Positions 1 to 54,884 of a DNA stretch of 64,000 nt are shown piece by piece; position 1 is the stretch's first letter; each line of letters starts with the position of its first letter. The position numbers and the translations under genes are program-made. This stretch comes from Branchiostoma floridae. Taxonomy: Eukaryota; Chordata; Leptocardii; Amphioxiformes; Branchiostomatidae. The stretch lies in NCBI RefSeq assembly GCF_000003815.2, contig NC_049980.1, positions 28,980,945-29,044,944 of the forward strand, given 5' to 3'. The notes under the pieces were generated by a model. That model was not told the origin of the DNA. It ran no database searches and saw only the letters and a program-made list of their open reading frames with translations.

Positions 1-577
1 TTATCTCACCATATACACCGAGGATAAGGCGGGGCATTAACGTTATTATCATATAGCCTATCCAACTGACAGTTATTTCACACAAATTCATTTATAACAA
101 ATAAACACTTTAATACATTACATAAAAATACATTTGCAATATATATATTGTACAATAGTGTCTATATATAATACAAACATTAAACTATTTCATCATCATC
201 ATTTAAGTAATAATTTTAACTAATCATCTGTTTGTGAGATAGCATATCAGCATCAACATGTGGCTTATTTGCAATACAAACTACATGTATTAAGTGGAGT
301 CCTGGTACCCCCCATGCAGAGCCTTTTCACTTGGGCACGACAAAGTACGTATATATGAAGTGATTTAGGAAGGTACCGGCTTAATCACGTTAGAAAGCCA
401 TAATGAAAATGTGTAAAATCAGCATAATTCCTTTTCAAGTATCCCTATATTCCCCATGTGGAGCCCTAATTAACATAACCAATCAATCATAATATTTTTG
501 ACAGTTATGCATGGTTTACACACAAACAACAGTACAAAAAAAATTCATGACTGTCCCCTGTATAATGGTGCGGTCCA

Positions 578-613
578 AAAAGTGGTCGGTTATTAGAATA
601 ACCGACCACTTTT
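578..613. repeat. Perfect 17 bp inverted repeat with 2 bp loop
   Basis: Arms AAAAGTGGTCGGTTATT (578-594) and its exact complement (597-613) are separated by AG. It may be the core of a very short foldback element. No target duplication was recognised. Confidence 0.8.
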
Positions 614-926
614 GAGGTTACTGCCTGATAACCCATGGGAAATGGGGGCCTCTGATTGGCCAACTCCATCTGGCTATATGATAATATCATATAATTACCT
701 CCATAAAAACTGAGGCATTCTTTTTAGTTAGTTTGTTTGTTTGTCCTAGTGTGTGTTTGCAGTTATTTGAATATTGCAAAGTGGCAGGATGAGAAGCTAA
801 AAACAAAATTAATGGAGTGACTGAAAATTTGAGAGTATGAGAAAGATGTGTTGGTCCTGGTTCAAAGTTGTTGCCACAGTCTTGGTCTGGATCATAAGTA
901 CCACAGGATGGCAGGAAAATACATAC

Positions 927-1151
927 TACTGTAAATGCATTAAAGTTCGCGGGGATTTACTTTCCAGTAGCAGGAAAATTGAGTATTCGCAATGGTTTTA
1001 AGTTCGCAGTAGTGCCATAGAGTGATAGACTGTAGTCAAAAGCTATAATGGAAAAATGTTCGAGGTGGTTTTAAGCTTGCGGTGAATTGGCCACCAATAC
1101 CATGAAAACCGCAAACAAAAAAACACAGCGAATATTTCTGCATTTACAGTA
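927..1151. mobile_element. TA-flanked miniature element (CTGTAAATGCA family), copy 1
   Basis: Ends TACTGTAAATGCA and TGCATTTACAGTA are perfect inverted repeats. If the terminal TA is the target duplication, the element runs CTGTAAATGCA...TGCATTTACAG, as in Tc1/mariner-type MITEs. The interior has mirrored stretches such as TTAAAGTTCGCGG and ACCGCAAAC. No coding capacity. Copies recur at 30607 and 54673. Confidence 0.75.
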
Positions 1152-1344
1152 TTAGACAAGTGACAAATATAATAAATAAATAAGAACAGCATCAGATATT
1201 TGATTTCTTGTTCTGCACAGCACAACATTTTTTACCAAGAAGTCAGCTGCTTGTTTTAATGAATGAAGGTTTTTAGAATTGTGCTATTCATCTTGTACAC
1301 ATAAAGATGATGTCACCCCCCATAAACAAGGACTGACCACCGAC

Positions 1345-1472
1345 CTGTATGAGAGGGAAGATGGGCTTGGAGTTGACCAGCCCCACTTCTGCATGGACGT
1401 ACTCCAGGAAGGCCATCAGCTGACAGGTCATCATCATCTGACCTGTAAACTCCCAGGTGTCCTTGAACGAGT
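1345..1472 (-). CDS. HACD3: HACD3 exon 7
   Basis: Codes for residues 189-231 (DSFKDTWEFTGQMMMTCQL, then MAFLEYVHAEVGLVNSKPIF and PLIQ), aligned with human ESFYDTF...CQMLAVVE. Acceptor CTTCAG at 1475-1473; donor CAG|GTCGGT at 1345/1344, a weak but usable site. The incoming codon is split (G|AC). Confidence 0.92.
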
Positions 1473-4400
1473 CTGAAGAGAACAGAATGAACAGCTAGGC
1501 TTTCACATCTGTCGATTGTACAACTGTTACAGAAGGCATCTTTCACTCCATATACCCTAAGGCAATGTAACGCTAGTTCATCTTTGGGGTGACCTACATG
1601 TCAGTGTGTATCTAAAACAGGGTACATGTATATCAAGTTGACATACAGTGGTTTTCTGAAATACATTATACATGTATTGCAAAAACATTGCAGTTTGAAA
1701 CCACTTTCTGTTGACTTGCTATCCCTAAATACAAAGCAACTGTGTGAAAGCAACGGATAAAGGTGAACTAGCATCACAATTTTTGCTCACAGCCCTGCTT
1801 CTTTTTGTTCTTTTGTCAGTTTACCCAACACAATTCAAGGGGGCACTATACTTTTAACTTCATGGCCAAATGACTTGAAAGCTGGTAAGTGGGTAGCCTG
1901 GTTATATATGCTCAGATACACTTCTCATACATGTACATGACTATAGACATAGGGCAGATACCTCTGTGGTACATCATGTAGCGAATGACACAGCTGACAA
2001 AGATGAAGGAGTAGCCCATGAACTGGAAGAAGTTGTAGGCAAACAGCCACCAGGTCTTCAGATACTTGATGGCTGTAGGTGGACAGGAGTAAATTGTATT
2101 TTCTTAACACAAACAACGTACATGTCTTCTATATACATGTATATCTTTAGATGATTTTTGCATATTAAGTTTGAGGTCGCGTGGTGCAGTGGCAGCGTGT
2201 TTGTCTCAGGGCCGAGAGGTCTCGAGTTCGAATCCCTGGCGTGTCACCGATCTTGAACCCTTGGGAAAGGCACTTTACACAGCTTTCCTCACCTAATTCA
2301 GGTGAAAAATGAGTACCTAGTTTCGGCTAGGGCCGTCCCTCGGATAGGACGTTAAATGGAGGTCCCCTGTCTTGGGAGAGTCATACCCTGGGCACGTAAA
2401 ATAACCCGCCGCACTTATCGAAAAGAGTAGGGGACCTTCCTGGTGTGAGTGGATCAAACCATTTTGGCTAAATGGGGTAGGGAATTTCTTGAGCAGCCTC
2501 GTAACCGATGCTTCGCCTATTGAGTCAGTTAGTCGAACTTGCTCAAGCTCGATGTTTGTTTCTGACTTGATGCTACTACAGTGAGCGTAGTTCAATGGCA
2601 GTGCACTGAGCAAACTCCTTAAAACAAAGTGATTAATGCATGCTCAGTCCTCTCACCTGCACGACTCTCCATCTCTTCCTTCATCTCCTCCTCAAATTTC
2701 TTCAGTGACTCTTGTCGATATGCTTCCAGCTGAGAAATGGAATATATAATCACAAAATGAATTTCCACAATAAGATACAAGATTCTCGAATATCACCACA
2801 ATCTGAACTAACTGTAAGACAAAAAAATAAAGGGATATCATAAGTAAGACTGGACCAGGAGAACTAACACGTGCCCCATCTGTGTTTCCCAAATTAATTA
2901 GAGCTTCACATCATTTCTCAACTCCTGACTCCCTCTACGATGTAACAGAACCAAGTACATTTCATTATGATTTGACAAACAGAAATGGATGTAGAGTGAA
3001 TAAAGAATATTCTTTAAGACCCCAGCAGGTAAAGCAAAAAATACAGTTTGAGTCCTTCAGCTGACTACTTGCAAGACTGACCCGTTTGGCTTTTTCTTCC
3101 TCAGCTTCGGACTCAGAGTCGCCTTCGTCTCTCCACTTGTCGAAGTCGACCTTGAGGAAGCCGGGTCTCTTCTCCTGCTCAACAAGACGGCTCCACCACT
3201 GTTTATCCTGCTTCATCAACATAAACTCCACCCCCTGGGGCGTGGTTCTGTACATGCTTTTCTGTAGGAGAAACAACAAATAACATATACTGTTACAGGG
3301 CTGTCTTCAGGACCCATCCTACTGTGCAGGGACAGAAATTTTCTTGTTGGGGCTGGAAAATTTTTTCTGTACATGCTTTTCTGCAGAAGAAATGACATAT
3401 ACATGTATACTGTGAATGACATATACATATGACACGACAAATATGCATTTCCAATGCACTTCTAATGTCCTACAGAATTGTTTCCACCACGAATTGAAAA
3501 CACAGCAAATACCTCATTTTCTCTTATACTGCAAAATTAAATTATCTTAAATCACGGCAAAATAAACAATTCTACAGTAATCTAATTCAATGATGAATTG
3601 ATACTGAGAAGTCTAATTTTCTACAATATCTATAAGAACAGAAGCTTGAACAAAGTTCTAAATGTTTCGAGTAGTACTCGAAACTACTCGGAACATTTGT
3701 GTTTGAGACTTTGCACATATCATCTCAGCAACGTGTTTTTAAGTCATTTACAATGTATTCATTATAAGTGAATTTTGCCCCCAATTTGCAACCAAAAACA
3801 GTTGTTTACTGACCTCTGGATCAACTTGCTTGAAGAAATCCATTTGAAAGCCATATTCATGCTGTCCTTTGGCACCAAACCCATATGCTGGCAAAAAAGC
3901 AAAGAACAAAATTGACATGAAAATATGATGCTTGATCAATCATCTGTGCAAATTTGTCTATAAATTTTGTTGTTAATGTAACTGAGTGGAAATTTGTATA
4001 CAGTGAAAATACTACATGTAGATGGCAAAATCAGCTACTGGACTACATGAAAATAAATCCATGCCTCCAAATAATTGCTGCACTTCATTCCATAGATGCT
4101 AGGTGTCCTACCCTCATCAAAGAACCAAGTCAGCCTTGTGCATGATGGTCATTGTAACGTTACACAATCTGTCTACAGCTACTGACTATGTGTAACGCTT
4201 AGATGTAACTAGAAAGACAAGAAGTTTCGTCAACTGTTGGTGCCAAAATGCAAACATTTTGCCCATTTTTGGGCTTGTTTCATGCTTAGAATTGTACATG
4301 TGATCTCTTTTATTCAAATGAGAGCCATCTAAGGACCATGAAATGAACTTGGCGTTGCGTGAGAAATACTAAAAACTCCTGAAGAGAGCAGTCTTAACAT

Positions 4401-7400
4401 ACCTCTAAAGGTCAGACCATACTCGTCCAGCTGCACATTGGGGTCCTAGTGATAAGGAAATAGACTTCAGTTAGCCTTATTTGGAACAGCAACCTTTATT
4501 TAGAGCAACACATGGTGCGATGTGAGCAAAACAACATCCAACAAAAACACCATTAAAACATAAAACAGTGAAAGTTCATCAGTTCACACACATGTGCAAA
4601 AGAAAAAACAACAAGCTATGAGTTTTATCCTGTTCTGCTCTTAATCAAATTTATTATAAATCTAAAATACAAACCAGTATCAATATAAGTTTTGATTTAA
4701 ATTAGTTTAATGGTGTCTAGCAGAATATCAAGTGGAAAAATAGTATGTTATATGACGAAAGACGTTGTCATTTATATGTAATTTCAAAATGTCACACAAC
4801 TCCATAGTATAGTGTATGATAATTAAGATGAAAATCTCTAGGGTGGTGTCTTCATTCATTGACTAACTTGCCCTGCAATGATCTGCATCTGAAGGTACAA
4901 CCATCAGTTCCTTAAGCTTCCAAGCACTTTAGAAAAAGCAAATGAACATGTAAGAGAAATATACTCCAATGGTGTGCAGAAAATGTACATTGTACTTATA
5001 AGGTAAGTTGATGTTATACTGTAAAGGATAACTCTACAAGTTCCAAAATTGCATTTAGACACATAATAATACTCCTGTCTAGTCCAGAATTTATATTCAT
5101 TGTTAACCCCTGCTTTGCCGACCTCCCTCCTATCAGGTTCACAAGTGTACTGGTCCCATGCTGCTTCCCTGCATTCATGTAGAGAAAGCCTGGGATAAAA
5201 ACATCCTAAGAATGGAGGACAGTGTGTGATTGACCAAATACAGGTAATCCTGGGGCTTATTACCACCTCCTAACTCAACACTGCCAATTGATGCTGAAAC
5301 TACGTCAGTCCCTGGGTGCCTCCCTTATAATCTGCCCGGTTGTGAGTCACAGATAGACACCACTTATATGGCTAGTTCAGGTTAGTTCGTTGGTACATGT
5401 GCCTACTGCAGATGCTACATCACATCCTGCATAGTTTCAAGAAGAATTTTCTCCAACAAGAATTAAGAAAAATTCAGAATGTCTTAACCATTGAGTCCAA
5501 TGTTAATATCGACTGTTACAGATTCTCTTAAAAGAAATTAAAAAGACTACTAAATGTTAATATATAGTCCATCATTTCAACCTGGTTTCAGAATAAAATC
5601 TCATATCACTGACACGTGTAAGTGTTACGTAACATAGCATGTCAAAAGAAGACTTTAGCTGTTAATGTAAGAACCACAGAACTGGCAGCAATCCCTCATG
5701 CCCGGCTTGTACAAATATAGGTCAGTGTTTACGATGCTTCGAGGTCTTCATCATACCCACCCACAGCTAGTCAGCCTCTCCCTGCCTATGTTGCTGCTCA
5801 GAAATAATCGTGGGGAGATTTTAAGGGGACAGCTCCCTTCCATAAAGGGCAGGAACCTTTGACATCCCTCTGGTATCAAATATCCTGGGGATCAGGTTAC
5901 CCAGGAATGGCAGCCATGCTCCAGCACTAGGACACCCTACAGCTTCGTGTCACATAATCTTGTCTCCTATAGATATCGCTGAGGGTCTCGTACTATTTTC
6001 ACCGCGAGGAGAAAGACAGCGGATCGTAAAAATTACGTCAAAACTGAGGTAAGTTCTGACAGAAAAAGTGTGAAACTGGGAGAGGGGAGGGCCACATGTG
6101 GATGTGGGGTCCTATCCCATGTCTAAAATTATACTGGAATGGGAAAGGCCAGTCTGCAAGGTCATTTGTTAGGGCCAGTTGCCTGGCATATCACAGCTCT
6201 GGTCATGGCAGAGACCGTATCACATGACCCTTTGTAGTAGACAATTCATTTTTTCTTACCTGCTCAATACCTGTAAAGTACATGTACATCAGAACAATGA
6301 TGTGACAGTTGATATTTATAGCTCAGTGCCTTTTGCGCCAGGCACAAGCCATTCCAAGCTACGTATGGGATAGGAGAAAGGTTGGGTGTTGTTTTTGTGT
6401 TGTTGTTCATGGGAGATCATTGTCTGTATGCTCAGCTTTAATTGCTTTACAATTATAGGACATTGCATATGGTAAAACATAGATCTTGTCAGGAGTCCAA
6501 ATCTACCAGCCAGCTCAGTTTTGGGGTTTTCACTACTGATTCCAAGTCTAAAGCCTCCAAAGCTTATGTTATTGCTGTACAACATGAAAAAGACAGGCCA
6601 TTTTAATATACTGTGATTTAGTAATATCAACTTGACTTGTGGCATCCTGTGGAAAGTGTCTTATGAAAGACAGAAAGAAAACAAAATTATGCTAACTGGG
6701 GGTAGAATGCTTTATACATGTGTGAATTGTGCTATTGTCTCAAAAATATGTGTGTGATATTGCAAGGTACAACATTCACATTGACTCATTTTCCATGGGT
6801 TTTAGATGAGGCACACATGTAGTTTACATTTCCAAGCTATTGTCTTACAGGAACTTCTGAAATTTTGTGAAACTGTTACCAGAAAGAAACATGCTGTGGG
6901 TAGATTGTTCACTATCCATCTAAAAGGACCGACACATCTTTTCTTTGGGAAGTGGTCCAAAATCAATGCCATTCAAGATATCAAGTGCTCGTGTGTTACC
7001 TAACGATTTTCGTTTTGGTTCCTTCTGAAGATAAATATACTGTGCTGCTGAAGTAGATAATCTAACAATGTAGCAAAACATTCTATCTAATATTGAAATG
7101 GCTGGTACCCTTTCATACATCTGCAAAACTACTACATACAGTTTTGTTTCTTAGTAACTATGTGAAAATATGCAGAGGAATAGTTGAATTTCTATATAAT
7201 AATAATAACAATGATAATGATAATAACAATAATAATAGCACTAAAACAATGAACATGCCCTTAAAGCCTAACTGCTGATACAACAAACTAGAATTCCACC
7301 TTACTCTATGTAGTACTACATGTAACAGGACTACATGTACAATGTCATATTGATAAAATAGAAAATACAGGTAGGGAAAGTTGTCTGTCCAATGTCTTGA

Positions 7401-8962
7401 CCAATTACTAACTTGACAGTTTATCTGTGTTGGTAGAAGTCATTCTAGCTCAAAGTTGAACTGCAATTTCTAACACATAATATTGGACTTACCTAAATGT
7501 TTAACTGTCTACCTCCAGTCTTTGTCAAGGAAAGAGCAATCCACTGCTTCTGTGACATCACATTATGCTGATAGAACATGTGGTTTGGTAAGAATTTGCA
7601 TAAAGTCTATGGCATCCCCAATCTCCAATCTCTGTTGAGCGATGGTTGTAAGCTGAATTGTGAAAAAGCTATCTACATCAGTGCTTCACTGTTGAACCAT
7701 TCATCAACACAGATGGGGGTGCCATACACTTTCTACAACTTATGATCCACTGCTCACCAAGTCATGTGCATAATGTGACATTGCAGAAGCAGTGGATTGC
7801 TCATTCCTTGACGTAGACTGGAGTTGGACAGTCGAAAATTCAACGTGTAGGTCAAATTTGGTGTGTTGGAGATTACAGTTCTGGCTTGAGTACCATCCTC
7901 CAGAGACTCTGTGGTTAGCAAGCGAAAGTATTGAGCTAGCGGTCACTATGGAGGATGGTAAAGTATTGAGCCAACAGTCAATAGTTCAACTTTGACCAAG
8001 CATATCATTCTGCTTTCTCCAAAATGAGCTGGTGATATTGGAAGCCTTGTCAGAAACACACTTTCCAATTTGTAGTGACTAAGTCTCTACTGCTAAATTC
8101 ATAAATGTAAAATTTCTGATTGAATGGTAACTCTTTTATGAATGACTATCATGACTTTCTGTGTAATATACTTGAGATATTTGCCCATTGTATATATATA
8201 TGTTGATGAAAACCTTGACTTCAAAATCAGTCACCCTTATACATATGTGTACATTACATCAGGTATACACATGTGCACTAAAGATCTGTTGTCATTTACA
8301 ACAAACCAGCACAATAGACAGATAACTATCAATGAATAACATTCACACTTGCCAGACAACAAGTGAAATCATAATTAGAAACCTTTAGCTTTACAATTAA
8401 AAGATTTTGTCTTTACATATAACCCAAGGCTGAAAATTTATGTATTTTCAAGGATCTTCTTGACCTGACGTTTAGGTACTTTACCATGTTAAAGAAAAGT
8501 TATTTTCATACTTGCAATATTAAACAAAGGAAACTGATGTGCTATCTCATAATCTAGGACATGATATCTACAATATTTAGCATAACATTGACAGCGTTAT
8601 AGGTCTTTGTTTTCTTATCAATAACTGGCAATAACAGGCAAAAGTCACAGTTTACAAGACAGCCTTAAAATCCCACGAGGACGCTTCATCTGCATTGAAC
8701 AGGTGGAAGCTTTCATGCGGGATGGGAAATATGGAGCGGAGAAAACCAAAACCGGAACACTTCCTCGTTCCGACGAAACGATAGAGAAACCCTTGAAATA
8801 ATAATGAAAAATAGACAAGGAACAACCTAATTTTAAGTCAACACGTTCCCTGTGTTATCATCTTTAATTTACACTTACCGAAACGTCTCTCAAGTCCACC
8901 TTGAGGGACAATTTGTCCTTTCTTTGTGCCCAATAAACGAAAGGAGTGTAGACGCTCGCCAT
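1345..8962 (-). CDS. HACD3: HACD3 (very-long-chain 3-hydroxyacyl-CoA dehydratase 3), partial, exons 1-7
   Basis: Join on the minus strand: 8962-8879, 4445-4403, 3887-3814, 3261-3082, 2729-2657, 2072-1962, 1472-1345; 693 nt, 231 codons, frame kept across all junctions. HACD3 is an ER multi-pass enzyme that dehydrates 3-hydroxyacyl-CoA during very-long-chain fatty-acid elongation (family knowledge). Residues 1 to about 105 form the p23/CS-like domain: VYWAQRKDKLSLKVDLRDVS, GAKGQHEYGFQMDFF and QWWSRLVEQEKRPGFL align closely with human HACD3. An acidic, probably coiled linker follows (about 115-150), then membrane segments WWLFAYNFFQFMGYSFIFV (about 159-178) and one around QMMMTCQLMAFLEYV. Human HACD3 has about 362 residues, so roughly the last 135, including the catalytic Tyr/Glu, lie left of the window. 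The start ATG follows ACCATC and opens the conserved N-terminus. Head to head with DAPK. Confidence 0.93.
1473..1961 (-). other. HACD3 intron 6
   Basis: 489 bp between exons 6 and 7. No gene, RNA or clear repeat seen. Confidence 0.6.
1962..2072 (-). CDS. HACD3: HACD3 exon 6
   Basis: Residues 152-189. It contains the first membrane segment WWLFAYNFFQFMGYSFIFV followed by SCVIRYMMYHR, matching human YLFMYNLVQFLGFSWIFV. Acceptor CCTACAG, donor AGAG|GTATCT. Confidence 0.92.
2173..2613 (+). mobile_element. tRNA-derived SINE filling HACD3 intron 5
   Basis: The 5' part looks like a tRNA gene with an A box (TGGTGCAGTGG near 2182) and a B box (GAGTTCGAATCC near 2224) at tRNA-like spacing. A long body follows with GGGAAAGGCACTTTACAC and GGATAGGACGTTAAATGGAG. 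The same body motif, diverged, recurs at 36740-36800. I recall this kind of conserved central domain from deuterostome SINEs (Nin-DC type), but could not check. It occupies most of the 584 bp intron and is antisense to the gene. The 3' boundary is approximate. Confidence 0.7.
2657..2729 (-). CDS. HACD3: HACD3 exon 5
   Basis: Residues 128-151: LEAYRQESLKKFEEEMKEEM and so on, a charged, probably helical linker between the CS domain and the first membrane segment. Acceptor TTTCTCAG, donor GCAG|GTGAGA. Confidence 0.9.
2730..3081 (-). other. HACD3 intron 4
   Basis: 352 bp without recognisable features. Confidence 0.6.
3082..3261 (-). CDS. HACD3: HACD3 exon 4
   Basis: 60 codons, residues 68-127. 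It holds the family signature QWWSRLVEQEKRPGFLKVDF (human QWWERLTKQEKRPLFLAPDF) and the acidic run DSESEAEEEKAKR. Acceptor CTACAG, donor CGG|GTCAGT. Confidence 0.94.
3262..3813 (-). other. HACD3 intron 3
   Basis: 552 bp. The part 3484-3585 (ACCACGAATTGAAAAC ... TTCTACAGTAA) resembles a decayed copy of the CTGTAAATGCA miniature family. Nothing else is recognised. Confidence 0.5.
3814..3887 (-). CDS. HACD3: HACD3 exon 3
   Basis: Completes the codon split from exon 2, then YGFGAKGQHEYGFQMDFFKQ and VDPE, matching human GHGAKGDNVYEFHLEFLDLV. Acceptor TTGCCAG, donor GAG|GTCAGT. Confidence 0.93.
3888..4402 (-). other. HACD3 intron 2
   Basis: 515 bp. No gene or repeat recognised. Confidence 0.6.
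4403..4445 (-). CDS. HACD3: HACD3 exon 2
   Basis: 43 nt coding DPNVQLDEYGLTFR plus one base. It links exon 1 (…LRDVS) to exon 3, giving LTFRAYGFGAKG against human LHFKAQGHGAKG. Acceptor CACTAG, donor AGAG|GTATGT. Too short to appear as an isolated open frame. Confidence 0.88.
7199..7243. repeat. AAT/AAC/GAT trinucleotide microsatellite
   Basis: Imperfect run of AAT, AAC and GAT triplets in HACD3 intron 1. Confidence 0.8.
7451..7994. mobile_element. Foldback element with nested inverted repeats
   Basis: Outer 12 bp arms CAAAGTTGAACT (7451-7462) and AGTTCAACTTTG (7983-7994). Inner arms of about 54 bp at 7515-7568 and 7768-7821 share CAAGGAAAGAGCAATCCACT with few mismatches. A further internal pair lies around ACCATCCTCC (7891) and GGAGGATGGT (7951). 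No coding capacity and no clear target duplication. Most likely a MITE or foldback transposon. Confidence 0.6.
8879..8962 (-). CDS. HACD3: HACD3 exon 1
   Basis: 28 codons from the ATG at 8962-8960: MASVYTPFVYWAQRKDKLSL and KVDLRDVS, matching human TPHVYWAQRHRELYLRVELSDV. Donor TTTCG|GTAAGT. The upstream context AACCATC before ATG is acceptable for initiation. Confidence 0.93.
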
Positions 8963-8973
8963 GATGGTTGATA

Positions 8974-8986
8974 TAACCTTTGACCC
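8974..8986 (-). promoter_or_regulatory. DR1-type nuclear-receptor motif
   Basis: On the minus strand it reads GGGTCAAAGGTTA, two half-sites one base apart, as bound by HNF4 or RXR heterodimers. It lies 12 bp upstream of the HACD3 ATG. Motif match only. Confidence 0.35.
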
Positions 8987-9003
8987 CCTTTCACTCTCCC
9001 TTT

Positions 9004-9015
9004 TTTCGCGGGAAA
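9004..9015. promoter_or_regulatory. E2F-type motif
   Basis: TTTCGCGGGAAA contains the consensus GCGGGAAA and is nearly palindromic, 42 bp upstream of the HACD3 ATG. Motif match only. Confidence 0.4.
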
Positions 9016-9185
9016 TTTGGGTCACTTTGGACGGTGTTTCGAAAACCGGTGTTATAGGTAAAATTTGGCTGAAATGATTTACTGATTTTGTGAAAATTAA
9101 CTTCTTTTCACGAAAAAAGAGGTTTGCATTGTTTTTGCCCAATGACACGTTATTTATTTGCATATATCATTGGGAAGTTCTATCG

Positions 9186-9193
9186 TGACGTCA
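9186..9193. promoter_or_regulatory. Consensus CRE (TGACGTCA)
   Basis: Perfect CREB/ATF palindrome in the region between the two start codons, 224 bp from the HACD3 ATG and 505 bp from the DAPK ATG. Motif match only. Confidence 0.45.
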
Positions 9194-9697
9194 TCAGGGC
9201 TCGAACGTGTGTTGGGTGCATGGCGGGCGAGGTGGAGCACGTTCACGTCGGGAAAGGAGGTAATATTTCCTTAAATCTACACCAAAACAGTGATTGCTTA
9301 AAGACATACAATTAGCAACAATTTTTCCTAGGGTTCCTAACATAATCTGACAAACAGAATACACCAAAACGGCCTCAACATGACGAAATTTCAGTTTATG
9401 ATTGTAGGGAAAAATCTTGCAGACGATTTTTTTCCACTGCCCCCCATGTTTGCCCTTTGCCATTGCGCGGTAGCTTGTTTGCTCTGTCAGTGTGGTCGTG
9501 TGAATGCATGTTCTTTTGTGTTTTCTTTCTTCCTTTGTTCAAGTGTGTTTGCATTTGCCTACTTTGTAGAGTCCGAGTGATATTCGTACCACAGCAACTG
9601 GGGTATTCAGTCGGACCGGTGTTCGCGGGTACATCGAGATTTTATCGGGACCGCTACATGATTGCCTCGGCGCTGGGAGAGAAACCCCCCGAGGAAG

Positions 9698-54436
<44,739 letters not shown>

Positions 54437-54672
54437 GTAAGACTCAGCGACTTTTTTCTATGCTATGAACACCGAACTTCAGCTTAGCAGCTAAGGGCAG
54501 TGACTTATGCCATGGCACTGAAGCGGCTTTGAAACATTTTCCACTAAAACTGTTGAAATGGGTCACTTGTTTTGAGATTTTATCATATTTTCATCTGTGT
54601 ATCATCGCTGATTTTTTTAAAAGGGGAATTCTATTTAGATGTAACATGGATTTGGACATATACAATGTCATT

Positions 54673-54884
54673 TACTCTAAATGCAGAAACTTTCAGGGTG
54701 GATTCATGTTCGCGGTTTTCGCGGTGGCTGCTTCACCCCGAACTTAAGACCACCGCGAACATTTTTCCATGGCAGTAAGAGACTACAGTGCATGATGCTT
54801 CCGCGAAATTAAAACCACCGCGAAAAGTCCATTTTCCTGCTACCGCAAAATAAAATCCCCACCAACTTAAATGCATTTACAGTA
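54673..54884. mobile_element. TA-flanked miniature element, copy 3
   Basis: Ends TACTCTAAATGCA and TGCATTTACAGTA. The interior has a strong inner foldback GGTTTTCGCGGTGG / CCACCGCGAA. Same family as 927-1151. Confidence 0.75.

Larger units (their letters stand above)
1..1344 (-). other. HACD3 intron 7, 5' part (runs off the window)
   Basis: No coding exon is visible on either strand. The stretch holds a perfect hairpin at 578-613 and a miniature element at 927-1151; the rest looks unique and AT-rich. The next HACD3 exon should lie left of position 1. Confidence 0.6.
4446..8878 (-). other. HACD3 intron 1
   Basis: 4.4 kb. It holds an AAT/AAC-type microsatellite (7199-7243) and a foldback element (7451-7994). 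The piece 5690-6060 is less AT-rich but shows no recognisable exon. No other gene is visible on either strand. Confidence 0.6.
8963..9697. promoter_or_regulatory. Probable bidirectional promoter of HACD3 and DAPK
   Basis: 735 bp between the divergent start codons, with higher CpG content than the flanking introns. It contains a DR1-type site (8974-8986), an E2F-type site (9004-9015) and a full CRE palindrome (9186-9193). No clear TATA box is seen for either gene. Short open frames upstream of the DAPK start (for example an ATG at 9380) may be upstream ORFs if transcription begins above them. Promoter function is inferred from layout. Confidence 0.65.

Noticed and set aside
2173-2245. Functional tRNA gene
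   Set aside because: A and B boxes are present, but the cloverleaf arms pair poorly and a long SINE body follows, so it is a retroposon head.
9124-9315. ATG at 9220 with MAGEVEHVHVGKG and a GTAATA donor as an alternative DAPK first exon
   Set aside because: The donor phase (one extra base) does not fit exon 2, which needs two bases supplied, so it cannot join in frame. It may at most be untranslated.
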